Positions 54,801 to 63,630 of a stretch of 64,000 bases of DNA are shown here, in pieces (positions within the stretch are counted from its first letter, which is position 1; each line of letters starts with the position of its first letter). The notes under the pieces were generated by a model. It was not told the origin of the DNA. It searched no databases and worked only from the letters and a program-made list of their open reading frames with translations. The position numbers and the translations under genes are program-made. The stretch spans positions 1 to 64,000 of the forward strand of contig DASSNU010000016.1 in assembly GCA_035701265.1 (NCBI GenBank), written 5' to 3'. This stretch comes from DASSNU01 sp035701265. Its GTDB lineage: Bacteria > Gemmatimonadota > Gemmatimonadetes > Gemmatimonadales > Gemmatimonadaceae.

Positions 54801-55360
54801 TCACGTCCATCGGCGCGCAGGCGGGGCTCCGCATCACGCGCGGCACCTCGTTTCAGCCCACGCTCCTCGATGCGATCGACAGCGCTGAGGGGATCCGCTT
54901 CGAGCAGACCGTGCGACAGGTGCCGCTCAACGCGTCGGTCACCTGGGCGCTCCTGGGCGGATTCTCCACCGCAGTGGGGTGGAACCACCTCACGCGCTCC
55001 GAGCTGCGCAGCGGCGGCACCACCACCGGCAGCCAGGACGACTTCACCGCCGAAGTGGGGAAGGTGTTCCGCCTGCCGGACAACGCGCAGTGGAAGGGGA
55101 ACACCGTGCGCACGCGCATCGGCTTCCAGCAGTCGCAGACGCAGAGCTTCTTTCTGTCCGGCGACACGCGCCGCCGCGTCACCGACAACGGACGATGGTC
55201 GGTGGACGGCAGCGCGGACAGCGATGTCACGGAGACCACGGCGTTCGGGCTCACCCTATCGCACGTGGTGAATTTCGACGAGAATCTGGACCGCCGCTTC
55301 ACGCAGACGGTGCTCTCCGCCGTGCTGCGAGTGAACTTCTACTCTGGGGATTTCCGGTGA
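48851..55360 (+). CDS. sprA: SprA-like giant outer-membrane protein (type IX secretion translocon family)
   Basis: About 2,169 residues. The N-terminal signal peptide FAALIALLLPLAPALVEA is followed by Gln21. Long stretches of aromatic/polar beta pattern run to the C-terminus, which ends in a barrel-type strand (LSAVLRVNFYSGDFR). Segments resemble SprA/Sov: a repeated unit like YRAIYAQQKGN, an SFEGEGGIRVNLDESVWRVG block, and NERSLRLLTG followed by a RELRVWARGR...FYIKMGRD block. In Bacteroidota SprA is a 36-strand barrel through which type IX substrates pass. GTG 48851 starts just before the hydrophobic core (TTG 48848 also possible). No other T9SS genes are in view. Overlaps the next gene by four bases. 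Confidence 0.82.
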   Translation: MRFAALIALLLPLAPALVEAQAGRAPPRDSTRASDSAAHASAARRDTVPLRIPPLLRPSAAPPTVPGDALWPGAQWGMLALGAALSGNGFEPTRMRRLWRETARERLTAGTPYDTAGAATVAQQSPDDSAQRVADVLAGALTPHLDSLLLPAGADSTGAPARSTAQELLSQVEDLSLAFQSRMELKAERNRDERCIPSGSALDPVASCRSAFQPQVDFQFGVRSTGTVADRVHVDVDYDSQREFDTSNDISIAYQGNPGDRLERLELGNVSFELPPSRFLTGNVPSGNYGVQAIGHAGPLTYRAIYAQQKGNVVRDRVYTIGGDRSQQAVDREIEDYQVERRRFFWVVDPKAAFRSRFPNVDILDPQLASLSELPQGERPRRVIVYRYRPPTTGGSVTRDINGPFAHTRGARNTNEIGPYEVLQQGVDYYLDPSNLWIALVTPVNRGERLAVSYTVTGPGGEEEIVPSVGGTFPTQRNRARSDTVLLLWDSEVLPGDSVFNREIRSVYRLGGGELDPRSIALKIVIGSGTDQERPLGGGSAPSLLSMFGLAQRGNTSAFDVDNRLWPRLGDPNQAVNAGGAVTQLIRDYFVVFPSLHPFGSDGLVVPPNPANDSLYATADEDLVSQRRPPTQYRIRAHFDALGSDDPASLALGSVQVRAGSERVLVDGIPLTRNVDYRVDYELGRVTFTHPDTLFARSRQVSVQYEELPFFAATPTNILGLTTRVALEHGEVNFTAISQEQESPFTRPQLGFEPRSGLVAGITTNLLFPASGLTRALNKLPFVSTDAPSTVQVQGEFAASRPRSTSGGVAFLESFEGEGGIRVNLDESVWRVGSRPDAPGGVLIHGTPYDFAIDSASTLVWQNIATVTDTVARFARGLRFFAEQIDSQFVFAGGQAFRTPETVLWTTLFPRDIGGIEHAPGSFLWQLPDASAGAGRRWRSISQNLSPNGVDLTRVEQLEFWALVDTSTVRRGENPTLVIDFGDISENSIAFAPDSLITRRVLIPDGAGGTTEALDSTFTGRRLVGFDRMDSERDTITRSFDAARNDTGIPGDVADTLVRVALDGGGTDTLFRVPLCTRGREAVLDLGDPRVNCTVGDRRLNEEDLDIDGFLNQSSSSATGERILRYVVDLSDPSTYTRVGQCFRSVVDTTGEYRPTRGNACWVQVRIPFNAPAARINDPLVRRIKSMRLTVVSGNLTPPDRFIFMPIARLRLTGSPWVKRSEQTIAGIAGSAPSGSGFVVASVIGTQDRNTAAGIAYESPPGVGDEPDTKQTEFDPGQIQVNERSLRLLTGNLPLFHRAEALIRFPEGEKNFMGYRELRVWARGRNKGWGEAGDLQFYIKMGRDEDNFYMVRSIANAGSTREAWLPEVHVDFRKLFALRAQLENNFLHGGDTLACHGLDSALVVNSPPPTAPGARRFAACSDGYIVYSANPAVTPPNLAAVQELAVGIVRIRDAGQGSGGPITPTDTLELWVDDIRLGNVVDEAGFAGQVGVNIAAADVGTIQVNAVKRDHAFREFTEQPSFVGDDQLNVLSSLRIDKLLPKSLGLVLPFSVSYARTGTDPFFLSRSDISAGSVEGLRTPGTSATAYTLAVRRATPLANPVMGALMNHLALTSTYATANSRTEFESGRSSSFTGGLEYDLEAPDQRIALPGFVRKLVDHLPGWLQRSDGMRALRNASVRWSPVRVHFTSGYARTSDRRTTFALPIATDADSGRGVSGSTMVLRNGGTVELRPFQSLSARVDLSSTRDLRDYGDTSTTALAAAGERQRFLGMDVGLERERQMSTTVSATPPVTSWLKPRFEYSTAFFLLRDPQARTLVQVGGDGSGGELRLPRRLANSQGLGAGATLDFSRAVAEAFGDSSFLARLVRGIRPFDVAWRRDLRSTFDGVGFDPSLGYQLALGGVDGFRQEDGVLATSAGATHALTITHTVDFPFGLSVVDRFSRVRSRSWSRIVDEQALLTSEQRTFPDLSGRWSFAPPLALRGIITSIGAQAGLRITRGTSFQPTLLDAIDSAEGIRFEQTVRQVPLNASVTWALLGGFSTAVGWNHLTRSELRSGGTTTGSQDDFTAEVGKVFRLPDNAQWKGNTVRTRIGFQQSQTQSFFLSGDTRRRVTDNGRWSVDGSADSDVTETTAFGLTLSHVVNFDENLDRRFTQTVLSAVLRVNFYSGDFR

Positions 55361-56280
55361 ACCGATCACGCGCCGCGTTCGTGTTTCTCGCTCTTCTTGC
55401 GCTCACCGCCTGCGAGCGCGGCGCCCGGACGGACTTCAGCGGGGAGGCGGCGCTCGGCTACGCACGCGAGCAGCTGGCCTTCGGCCCGCGCGTGCCCGGC
55501 ACGCCGGCGCACGTGCGCGCGGGAGACTGGATCGTAGCGCGCATGCGCGAGCGCGCGGACACCGTCATCGAGCAGCGGTGGACGCACGTCACCGCGCAGG
55601 GCGACACGCTGCCGCTCCGGAACATCCTCGCGCGCTTCCGCCCGTCGGCTGCCGAGCGCGTGCTCTACCTGACGCACTGGGACACGCGCCCCATCGCCGA
55701 TGAGGAGCGCGATCCCGCGCGGCGGTCGCAACCGATCGCCGGCGCCAACGATGGCGCCTCCGGTGTGGGACTCTTCGTGGCGCTGGGCGACGTGCTGAAG
55801 AAGACGCCCCCCTCCGTGGGCGTGGACCTGCTCTTCGTGGATGGCGAGGACTACGGGACGTTCGATCCGTCCGGCGCCACCTACGGCACCGACGTCCTCC
55901 TCGGCTCCATCTACTTCGCGCAGCACCTCCCGTCGCCGGACTACAAGCCGCTCTACGGCGTGTTGTTCGACATGATCGGCGATGCGAACCTGGACATCTA
56001 TCAGGAGTGGGTCTCGGTGCAATCCGCTCCCGAGGTGGTGGCCAAGGTGTGGCAGACCGCGCGCGATCTGAAGTACAATCCGTCCCCGTTCATCCCACGT
56101 ACCGGACAGCTCGTCACGGACGATCACGTTCCGCTGCTCAAGGCCGGGCTGCACGTGATCGACGTGATCGACATCAACTATCCGTATCACCACACGCTCG
56201 AGGACACGATCGACAAGATCTCGGCGAAGAGCCTGCAGCAGGTGGGCGATGTGGCCACCGCGCTCGTGACGGAGCGCTGA
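55357..56280 (+). CDS. M28-type glutaminyl-peptide cyclotransferase-like lipoprotein
   Basis: 307 residues. The lipobox LALTAC (Cys19) predicts a lipoprotein. The fold is the M28/glutaminyl cyclase type: LYLTHWDTRPIADEE, GANDGASGVG (Asp132), VDGEDYGTF (Glu164-Asp165) and INYPYHHTLEDT (His279). The last resembles the WHTMDD segment of animal glutaminyl cyclase, and the whole matches Bacteroidota glutaminyl cyclases better than aminopeptidases. It would turn N-terminal Gln of exported proteins into pyroglutamate. GTG 55357 overlaps the sprA stop (GTGA), so both are translated together. An aminopeptidase activity cannot be excluded. Confidence 0.78.
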   Translation: MNRSRAAFVFLALLALTACERGARTDFSGEAALGYAREQLAFGPRVPGTPAHVRAGDWIVARMRERADTVIEQRWTHVTAQGDTLPLRNILARFRPSAAERVLYLTHWDTRPIADEERDPARRSQPIAGANDGASGVGLFVALGDVLKKTPPSVGVDLLFVDGEDYGTFDPSGATYGTDVLLGSIYFAQHLPSPDYKPLYGVLFDMIGDANLDIYQEWVSVQSAPEVVAKVWQTARDLKYNPSPFIPRTGQLVTDDHVPLLKAGLHVIDVIDINYPYHHTLEDTIDKISAKSLQQVGDVATALVTER

Positions 56281-56281
56281 C

Positions 56282-57667
56282 GTGCGCGCGCGTCTCGTCG
56301 CATTGTGCATCGCGACCGCGCTCGCCGTTACCGTGGCCGCGCAGGCGCGGGCGCAGCGGACGTCGTCGCCGCGCACGGGGGAGGGGAGCGGTCATCGCGC
56401 CGTGCTCGGTGCCACGCCGGGCGCCGTCCCCGTAGCGCAGCCGGTGCTCGCGCCACGCGGCGACAGCGCGCGGGGGCCCGTCGTCTCGCTCATCACCATC
56501 GGCCCCGGGTCCGCGGTGTGGGAGCGCTTCGGGCACAACGCCATCCGCGTGCGCGACGACGCACACGGCGTGGATGTCTCCTACAACTGGGGGCTGTTCG
56601 ACTTCCGGCAGCCGCACTTCGTGCAGCGCTTCATCCTCGGTCGCCCACTCTACGCCATGGGTGGGTTCGACACCGATCAGATGATCGCCGCCTACCGCAC
56701 CAGCGATCGGAGCATCTGGGAGCAGGAGCTCGCGCTCTCGCCGCGGCAGGTGCGCCGGCTCATCGAGCTTCTCCGCGAGAATTCCCGGCCGGAGAACGTG
56801 CAGTACCTGTACGATTACTTCCGCGACAACTGCTCCACGCGCGCACGCGACGCGCTGAACGTCGCGCTGGATGGTCAGCTCCGCCGCGCCGTGGAGCCGC
56901 ACACCACCGCCGCTACCTACCGCTCCGAGACGCGCCGCCTCATGGAAGGGGACGCGCCGATGTACACCGCCATCATGATCGGGCTGGGTCCGTCCACCGA
57001 CCGAGCGCTTGACGCATGGCAACTCATGTTCATCCCCATGCGCATGCGTGATGCGCTCCGCACCATGACGGTGAGCGACGAGTCGGGGGAGACGCACCCG
57101 CTGGTGCGCGCGGAGCGCGTGATCTATCGCTCCACGCGCGCTCCCGAGCCAGCCGCGGTCGGCGTCCCCGTCACGCGCTATGCGCTCGTCGGCGCGCTCG
57201 TCGGTGTCGCGATCGTTCTTCTCTCGCGCATCGCTGCGCGCGGTGCGCGGTGGGCGCGCATCAGCGCGGCGTCGGCCATGTTCGCGTGGAGCGTCCTCTG
57301 CGGCTTCCTCGGCACGCTCCTCCTCTTCGGCTGGTTCTTCACCAATCACGTGGTGATGCGCGGCAACCAGAACGTGCTGCTCTTCACGCCCATCTCGCTC
57401 GTCATCGCCGCGCTGCTGCCCTTCGCCTTCACGCGTGCGCGCACCGCGCGCGCGGTGCGCCGTCTTGCCGGCGCGAGCGCCATCCTGGCGTGGCTCGCCC
57501 TCGTGGCGCATGCCATCCCCGGGCCCGGGCAGAGCAACATGGAGCTCATCATGCTCGCCCTCCCCGTGCACCTCGCCGTGGCGTGGGGGATCACGCTGCT
57601 TCCGTTGCGCGCGCCATCGGGGGACCAGACCCCCGCGCCCGTGCCGGCACCGGTGATGCACGGGTAG
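56282..57667 (+). CDS. DUF4105 (Lnb N-terminal-like) membrane protein
   Basis: 461 residues. A signal peptide ends AAQARA followed by Gln25. The extracytoplasmic domain (about 65-270) has ERFGHNAIRV, SYNWGLFDF, RDNCSTRARDAL and similar features of the DUF4105/Lnb_N family, with conserved His and Cys. Four or five membrane helices follow (about 300-445). Related proteins are thiol-dependent acyl-transfer enzymes on lipoproteins in some Gram-positive bacteria; here the role is unknown. GTG 56282 begins one base after the cyclase stop. The third gene of the sprA cluster. Confidence 0.7.
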   Translation: MRARLVALCIATALAVTVAAQARAQRTSSPRTGEGSGHRAVLGATPGAVPVAQPVLAPRGDSARGPVVSLITIGPGSAVWERFGHNAIRVRDDAHGVDVSYNWGLFDFRQPHFVQRFILGRPLYAMGGFDTDQMIAAYRTSDRSIWEQELALSPRQVRRLIELLRENSRPENVQYLYDYFRDNCSTRARDALNVALDGQLRRAVEPHTTAATYRSETRRLMEGDAPMYTAIMIGLGPSTDRALDAWQLMFIPMRMRDALRTMTVSDESGETHPLVRAERVIYRSTRAPEPAAVGVPVTRYALVGALVGVAIVLLSRIAARGARWARISAASAMFAWSVLCGFLGTLLLFGWFFTNHVVMRGNQNVLLFTPISLVIAALLPFAFTRARTARAVRRLAGASAILAWLALVAHAIPGPGQSNMELIMLALPVHLAVAWGITLLPLRAPSGDQTPAPVPAPVMHG

Positions 57668-57855
57668 GACGAGGCGCGGCAGGACCGGCAGCGTCCAGCC
57701 GGTGTCGGTCACGGTGGCGCGGAATGCGCGCTTCGCGGCCGCTCCAAGTGTCGCACGTTGCAGCTCGCGCTCAGGTCCCGCGCGCCGCAACCTTCCGCCA
57801 CCACGCGCACGACCGCGATGCCGCACGCCGCCCCGCGCGCGTGTACCGTGCGCGC

Positions 57856-58659
57856 ATGGCAACCCCCGCCGAGCGCAAGGCGCTGCTCTTTCTCTCCGGT
57901 GTGATCGTGCTGGGTGCCGGCGTGCGCGTCACCCGCTCCGCCGCGCGCTCGGCTCCGGACGCTGCCTCCCTTCGCGCCCTCGATGCGCAGATCGCCGCGG
58001 TAGACTCCGTCCGCGCCGCGGCCGACACCGACCGCGCGCGGCGTAAGGCGTCCCGCCCGCGGCGCGCACCCCGCCGCGGCACGGCCGGCGGCACGGCCGG
58101 TGGCACGGCCGGCGGCACGGCCGGCGGTGACACGCGCACCTCTCGCGCGCAGGACCCCGCCCGAGCGTCAGGCCGCTCCTCCCAGCCGGATCCTCCGCCA
58201 CCACCGCCCAGCTCTGGGGTCCGCGTCGTCCCCGATCTCGCCGAGTCCTCCCCACTCGAGCGCGCCATGCGCGCCCCACTCGGCGACACCGCGCCAGGCG
58301 CCGGCGGCGGGGCGTCTCGCACCCGACGGCGGCAGGCGTCCAACTCCGGAGCGCCGGCTCGATCGCGGCAGCCCGGTGGTGCCGGAGCAGGGGGAGCTTC
58401 GGACCTAGGGGAGCGTTCATCGCGCGGTGGAGCAGAGGGTGCGGTCGGCCCGCCGGTGGACGTGGACCGTGCCTCCGCCGCGGAACTGCAGCGCCTCCCG
58501 CGCATAGGCCCCGTGCTGGCGAACAGGATCGTGCAGGAGCGCGAGTCGGGCGGACCGTTCGGGTCGCTCGCCGAGCTGCAACGGCGCGTCCGCGGGGTGG
58601 GGCCGTCCATGGCGCGTAACCTCCAGGGGCGCGTCATCTTCTCGGGCGGCGGGACGTGA
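57856..58659 (+). CDS. comEA: ComEA-like helix-hairpin-helix DNA-binding protein
   Basis: 267 residues. One N-terminal membrane anchor (ALLFLSGVIVLGAGVRV), then a long disordered Arg/Ala/Pro/Gly linker with a 12-bp tandem repeat. The C-terminal helix-hairpin-helix pair has VDVDRASAAELQRLPRIGPVLANRI and FGSLAELQRRVRGVGPSMA, the ComEA DNA-binding unit. It would hold incoming DNA outside the inner membrane during natural transformation. Position before pilB-pilT-pilC supports a competence/pilus link. Typical ComEA is about 200 or fewer residues; the linker makes the difference. Confidence 0.82.
   Translation: MATPAERKALLFLSGVIVLGAGVRVTRSAARSAPDAASLRALDAQIAAVDSVRAAADTDRARRKASRPRRAPRRGTAGGTAGGTAGGTAGGDTRTSRAQDPARASGRSSQPDPPPPPPSSGVRVVPDLAESSPLERAMRAPLGDTAPGAGGGASRTRRRQASNSGAPARSRQPGGAGAGGASDLGERSSRGGAEGAVGPPVDVDRASAAELQRLPRIGPVLANRIVQERESGGPFGSLAELQRRVRGVGPSMARNLQGRVIFSGGGT
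58081..58128 (+). repeat. Four tandem 12-bp units in comEA
   Basis: Units of ACGGCCGGCGGC at 58081-58092, 58093-58104, 58105-58116 and 58117-58128, with single-base differences, encode a TAGG repeat in the linker. The frame is kept whatever the copy number. Confidence 0.85.
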
Positions 58660-58869
58660 CGTTTGCCCCTCGTCGGCGTCCTTTCCGTGTGGACGGACCG
58701 GCGTCCGGCCGGAGCGCTCCGGTCAGCGCGGCAGCCGTCACCGACGCCCGTCGTGCGTTCCGGGCTCCGCTTCGCTCGCCGCGTCTCGGAGCCGCGCTGC
58801 CGCGGACCCGCGCCGCCCGCGCTCCGACCTCAGCCTACTACCCGCTGTGTCCCGTACCGCCGCGCACGC

Positions 58870-60696
<1,827 letters not shown>

Positions 60697-60831
60697 CCTT
60701 CCCGGCCAATGGCGCGTTGATGGCGACGCCGGCGCACGTCCGCGTGCACACGCCGGCGCCCCACGCGGCGCTCCGCACTGCGCGGCATCCGGTCGTCCCC
60801 TTCGTGCACTTCGACTTCAACCGCTGATACC

Positions 60832-61986
60832 ATGACTGCCCCCACGGCACCCACGAGCCTCAATCTCCGCGCGCTCCTGGAGGAGATGATCGAGCGGGAC
60901 GCATCCGACCTGCACATCACGGCGGGTGAGCGTCCCAAGCTGCGCGTCGATGGCGAGATCGTGGACTCCCGCGTGGAGCACGTGATGTCGCCCAAGGACA
61001 CGCTGCAGCTCGCCTACTCCATCCTCACGGAGAGCCAGAAGAAGCGCTTCGAGACGGAGGACGAGCTCGACTTCTCCTTCGGGATCCAGAACCTGGCGCG
61101 CTTCCGCGGCAACTGCTTCAAGCAGCGCGGGTGCGTGTCGATGGCGGTCCGGCAGATCCCCTTCACCATCCGCACCTTCGAGGAGCTGGGGCTCCCGCAC
61201 GCGGTGGCCAAGATGGCCGAGCGCCCGCGCGGGCTGGTGCTGGTGACGGGGCCCACGGGCTCCGGGAAGAGCACCACGCTCGCCGCGATGATCGACAAGA
61301 TCAACCGCGAGCGGCGCGGGCACATCATCACCGTGGAAGATCCCATCGAGTTCATCCACCGCCATCAGGGGTGCATCGTCAACCAGCGCGAGGTGGGGAC
61401 GGACACCAAGAGCTTCTCCAGCGCGCTCAAGTACTCGCTGCGTGAAGACCCCGACGTGATCCTGATCGGCGAGATGCGCGACCTGGAGACGATCCAGGCC
61501 GCGCTCACCATCGCCGAGACCGGCCACCTGGCGCTCGCCACGCTGCACACGAACTCGGCGGCCGAAGCGATCAACCGCATCGTGGACGTCTTTCCCAGTC
61601 ACCAGCAGGCACAGGTGCGCGCGCAGCTCGCCTTCGTGCTGGAGGGGATCGTCACGCAGACGCTGCTCCCGCGCGCCAAGGGGCGCGGGCGCGCGATGGC
61701 TGCGGAGATCCTGGTGGTCACGCCGGCCATCCGCGCGCTCATCCGCGACGACAAGGTGCACCAGATCTACGGCCTCATGCAGTCCGGAAAGAAGTACGGC
61801 ATGCAGACGCTGAACGACGCGCTGTACCAACTGTACACGGCGCGCGACTGCTCGGTGGAGGAGTGCCTGCGCGTGTCGCCGGACCCCACCGAGTTCCTGC
61901 GCATGACCGGGGAGGTCATGCCGGGCGAGGAGCCCGGGCCGGGGGGCAAGCCGCAGCGTCCGGGGGCGATGGCCGGACGGCGGTAG
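60832..61986 (+). CDS. pilT: Pilus retraction ATPase PilT
   Basis: 384 residues. It has the PilT core: SDLHITAGERPKLRVDG, Walker A GPTGSGKSTTLAAM, EDPIEFIH and DVILIGEMRDLETIQAAL. The AIRALIRDDKVHQIYGLMQ segment is characteristic of PilT. It drives pilus retraction, needed for twitching and for DNA uptake. The roughly 135 bases before it hold no gene. Confidence 0.95.
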   Translation: MTAPTAPTSLNLRALLEEMIERDASDLHITAGERPKLRVDGEIVDSRVEHVMSPKDTLQLAYSILTESQKKRFETEDELDFSFGIQNLARFRGNCFKQRGCVSMAVRQIPFTIRTFEELGLPHAVAKMAERPRGLVLVTGPTGSGKSTTLAAMIDKINRERRGHIITVEDPIEFIHRHQGCIVNQREVGTDTKSFSSALKYSLREDPDVILIGEMRDLETIQAALTIAETGHLALATLHTNSAAEAINRIVDVFPSHQQAQVRAQLAFVLEGIVTQTLLPRAKGRGRAMAAEILVVTPAIRALIRDDKVHQIYGLMQSGKKYGMQTLNDALYQLYTARDCSVEECLRVSPDPTEFLRMTGEVMPGEEPGPGGKPQRPGAMAGRR

Positions 61987-62200
61987 CCTGTCGCGGCGGC
62001 GCAACTCTCCGCGCGCGCGTTCATCGCGCGCTGCGACGGGGAGCGAGCGCACCGTGGCGTGCATGCAGCGGACCACGCGGGCCTGGAGTGAGGACGGTGT
62101 GATGGTGCCGGCGCCCCGTGTAACCCCGGGGTGCCCGCGGGAGTCATTCTAGGCCGGGGCTTTGGCACAGGCAGTACGGACGAACAACGAGGAACCACGG

Positions 62201-63391
62201 ATGCCCACATTCACGTACACGGCGCGAGCGCTGAGCGGGGAGCTCAAGACGGCGACCATGGAGGCCGCCACCAAGGACGAGGTGGTGACCCAGCTCCGCC
62301 GGCAGAAGCTCATCGTCGTGAAGGTGGACGAGGAGCGCAAGAAGAAGCGCGGCGGCCGCATCAAGATGAAGGACATCGTCATCTTCACGCGGCAGTTCTC
62401 GACGATGATCAACTCCGGGCTCCCGCTCGTGCAGGCGCTGGACATCCTGGCCAAGCAGAGCGAGAACCCCGCGCTGAAGGAGGTCACCAAGCAGGTGGTG
62501 TACGACGTCGAGTCCGGAAACACCGTGGCCGACGCGCTCAGCAAGCACCCCAAGGCGTTCACCGACCTGTACGTGAACATGGTGTCCGCGGGTGAGGCGG
62601 GCGGTATTCTCGACACCATCCTCATGCGTCTGGCCACCTTCCTCGAGAAGAACGACGCGCTGGTGGGGAAGGTGAAGAGCGCCATGATCTACCCCAGCGT
62701 GATCATGAGCGTGGCCGCGATCGCCATTGTCGTGCTGCTCATCTTCGTGATCCCCACCTTCCAGAAGATGTTCGCCAGCGTGAACATGGCGCTGCCGCTT
62801 CCCACGCGTATCGTGATCGGCGCATCGCACGTGTTGACCGGCTGGTGGTGGGCCATTGGCATCGTGATCGGCGGCACGATCTACGCGCTGCGCTCGTATT
62901 ACAAGACCTCCAACGGCCAGTTGCAGATCGACAGCCTCCTGCTCAAGATGCCGGTGCTGGGCGACCTGCTGCGCAAGTCGGCCGTCTCGCGCTTCACGCG
63001 CACGCTGGGCACGCTCATTTCCTCCGGTGTGAGCATCCTGGAGGGGCTGGAGATCACCGCCAAGACCGCGGGGAACCGCGTGATCCACGATGCGATCATG
63101 GAGTCGCGCTCCTCGATCGCCGGCGGCGACACGATCAGCGCGCCGCTGCAGAAGTCGGCCGTCTTCCCGCCGATGGTGATCTCGATGATCTCCGTGGGCG
63201 AGCAGACGGGCGGACTGGACGCCATGCTCACCAAGATCGCCGACTTCTACGACACCGAGGTGGACACCGCGGTGAGCGGACTGCTGAGCCTCATGGAGCC
63301 GATCATGATCGTGTTCCTGGGTGTGGTGGTCGGCGGTATGGTGGTGGCGATGTACCTGCCGATCTTCGACATGATCAACACGGTGCAGTAG
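62201..63391 (+). CDS. pilC: Type IV pilus inner-membrane platform protein PilC
   Basis: 396 residues. Two GspF/PilC domains can be seen: FTRQFSTMINSGLPLVQAL with a helix pair ending near residue 205, and FTRTLGTLISSGVSILEGLE in the second half. There are three membrane helices, and the end MYLPIFDMINTVQ is typical. It anchors PilB and PilT. ATG 62201 has GAGG upstream; an open frame 13 codons longer starts at 62162. Last gene of the pil run and followed by a hairpin. Confidence 0.95.
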   Translation: MPTFTYTARALSGELKTATMEAATKDEVVTQLRRQKLIVVKVDEERKKKRGGRIKMKDIVIFTRQFSTMINSGLPLVQALDILAKQSENPALKEVTKQVVYDVESGNTVADALSKHPKAFTDLYVNMVSAGEAGGILDTILMRLATFLEKNDALVGKVKSAMIYPSVIMSVAAIAIVVLLIFVIPTFQKMFASVNMALPLPTRIVIGASHVLTGWWWAIGIVIGGTIYALRSYYKTSNGQLQIDSLLLKMPVLGDLLRKSAVSRFTRTLGTLISSGVSILEGLEITAKTAGNRVIHDAIMESRSSIAGGDTISAPLQKSAVFPPMVISMISVGEQTGGLDAMLTKIADFYDTEVDTAVSGLLSLMEPIMIVFLGVVVGGMVVAMYLPIFDMINTVQ

Positions 63392-63424
63392 GCCGCACGC
63401 GCGTTGAAGAAGGGGGAAGGGAGA

Positions 63425-63456
63425 CGGGCCCCGGTCGTGAGAGCGACCGGGGCCCG
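63425..63456 (+). terminator. Strong hairpin after pilC
   Basis: A perfect 13-bp stem (63425-63437 with 63444-63456) with a six-base loop TGAGAG lies 33 bases after the pilC stop. There is no long T-run, so it would be a GC-stem terminator or RNA 3' end stabiliser. Confidence 0.7.
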
Positions 63457-63630
63457 CTGCTATGTGTTCCCGGCCGGTTGTCAGCAGCGCGCTGTCCCTG
63501 CATCGTACCCGCCGTCGGCCGCCTGCATGAGCCGCCTCGCCGGGCCGACCCCGGCACGGGTCTGGCAACGCCCAACGCACCACGGCAAGCAGCGCGCAAC
63601 CAACGTCCATCCGACTGAACTTCATCATCC

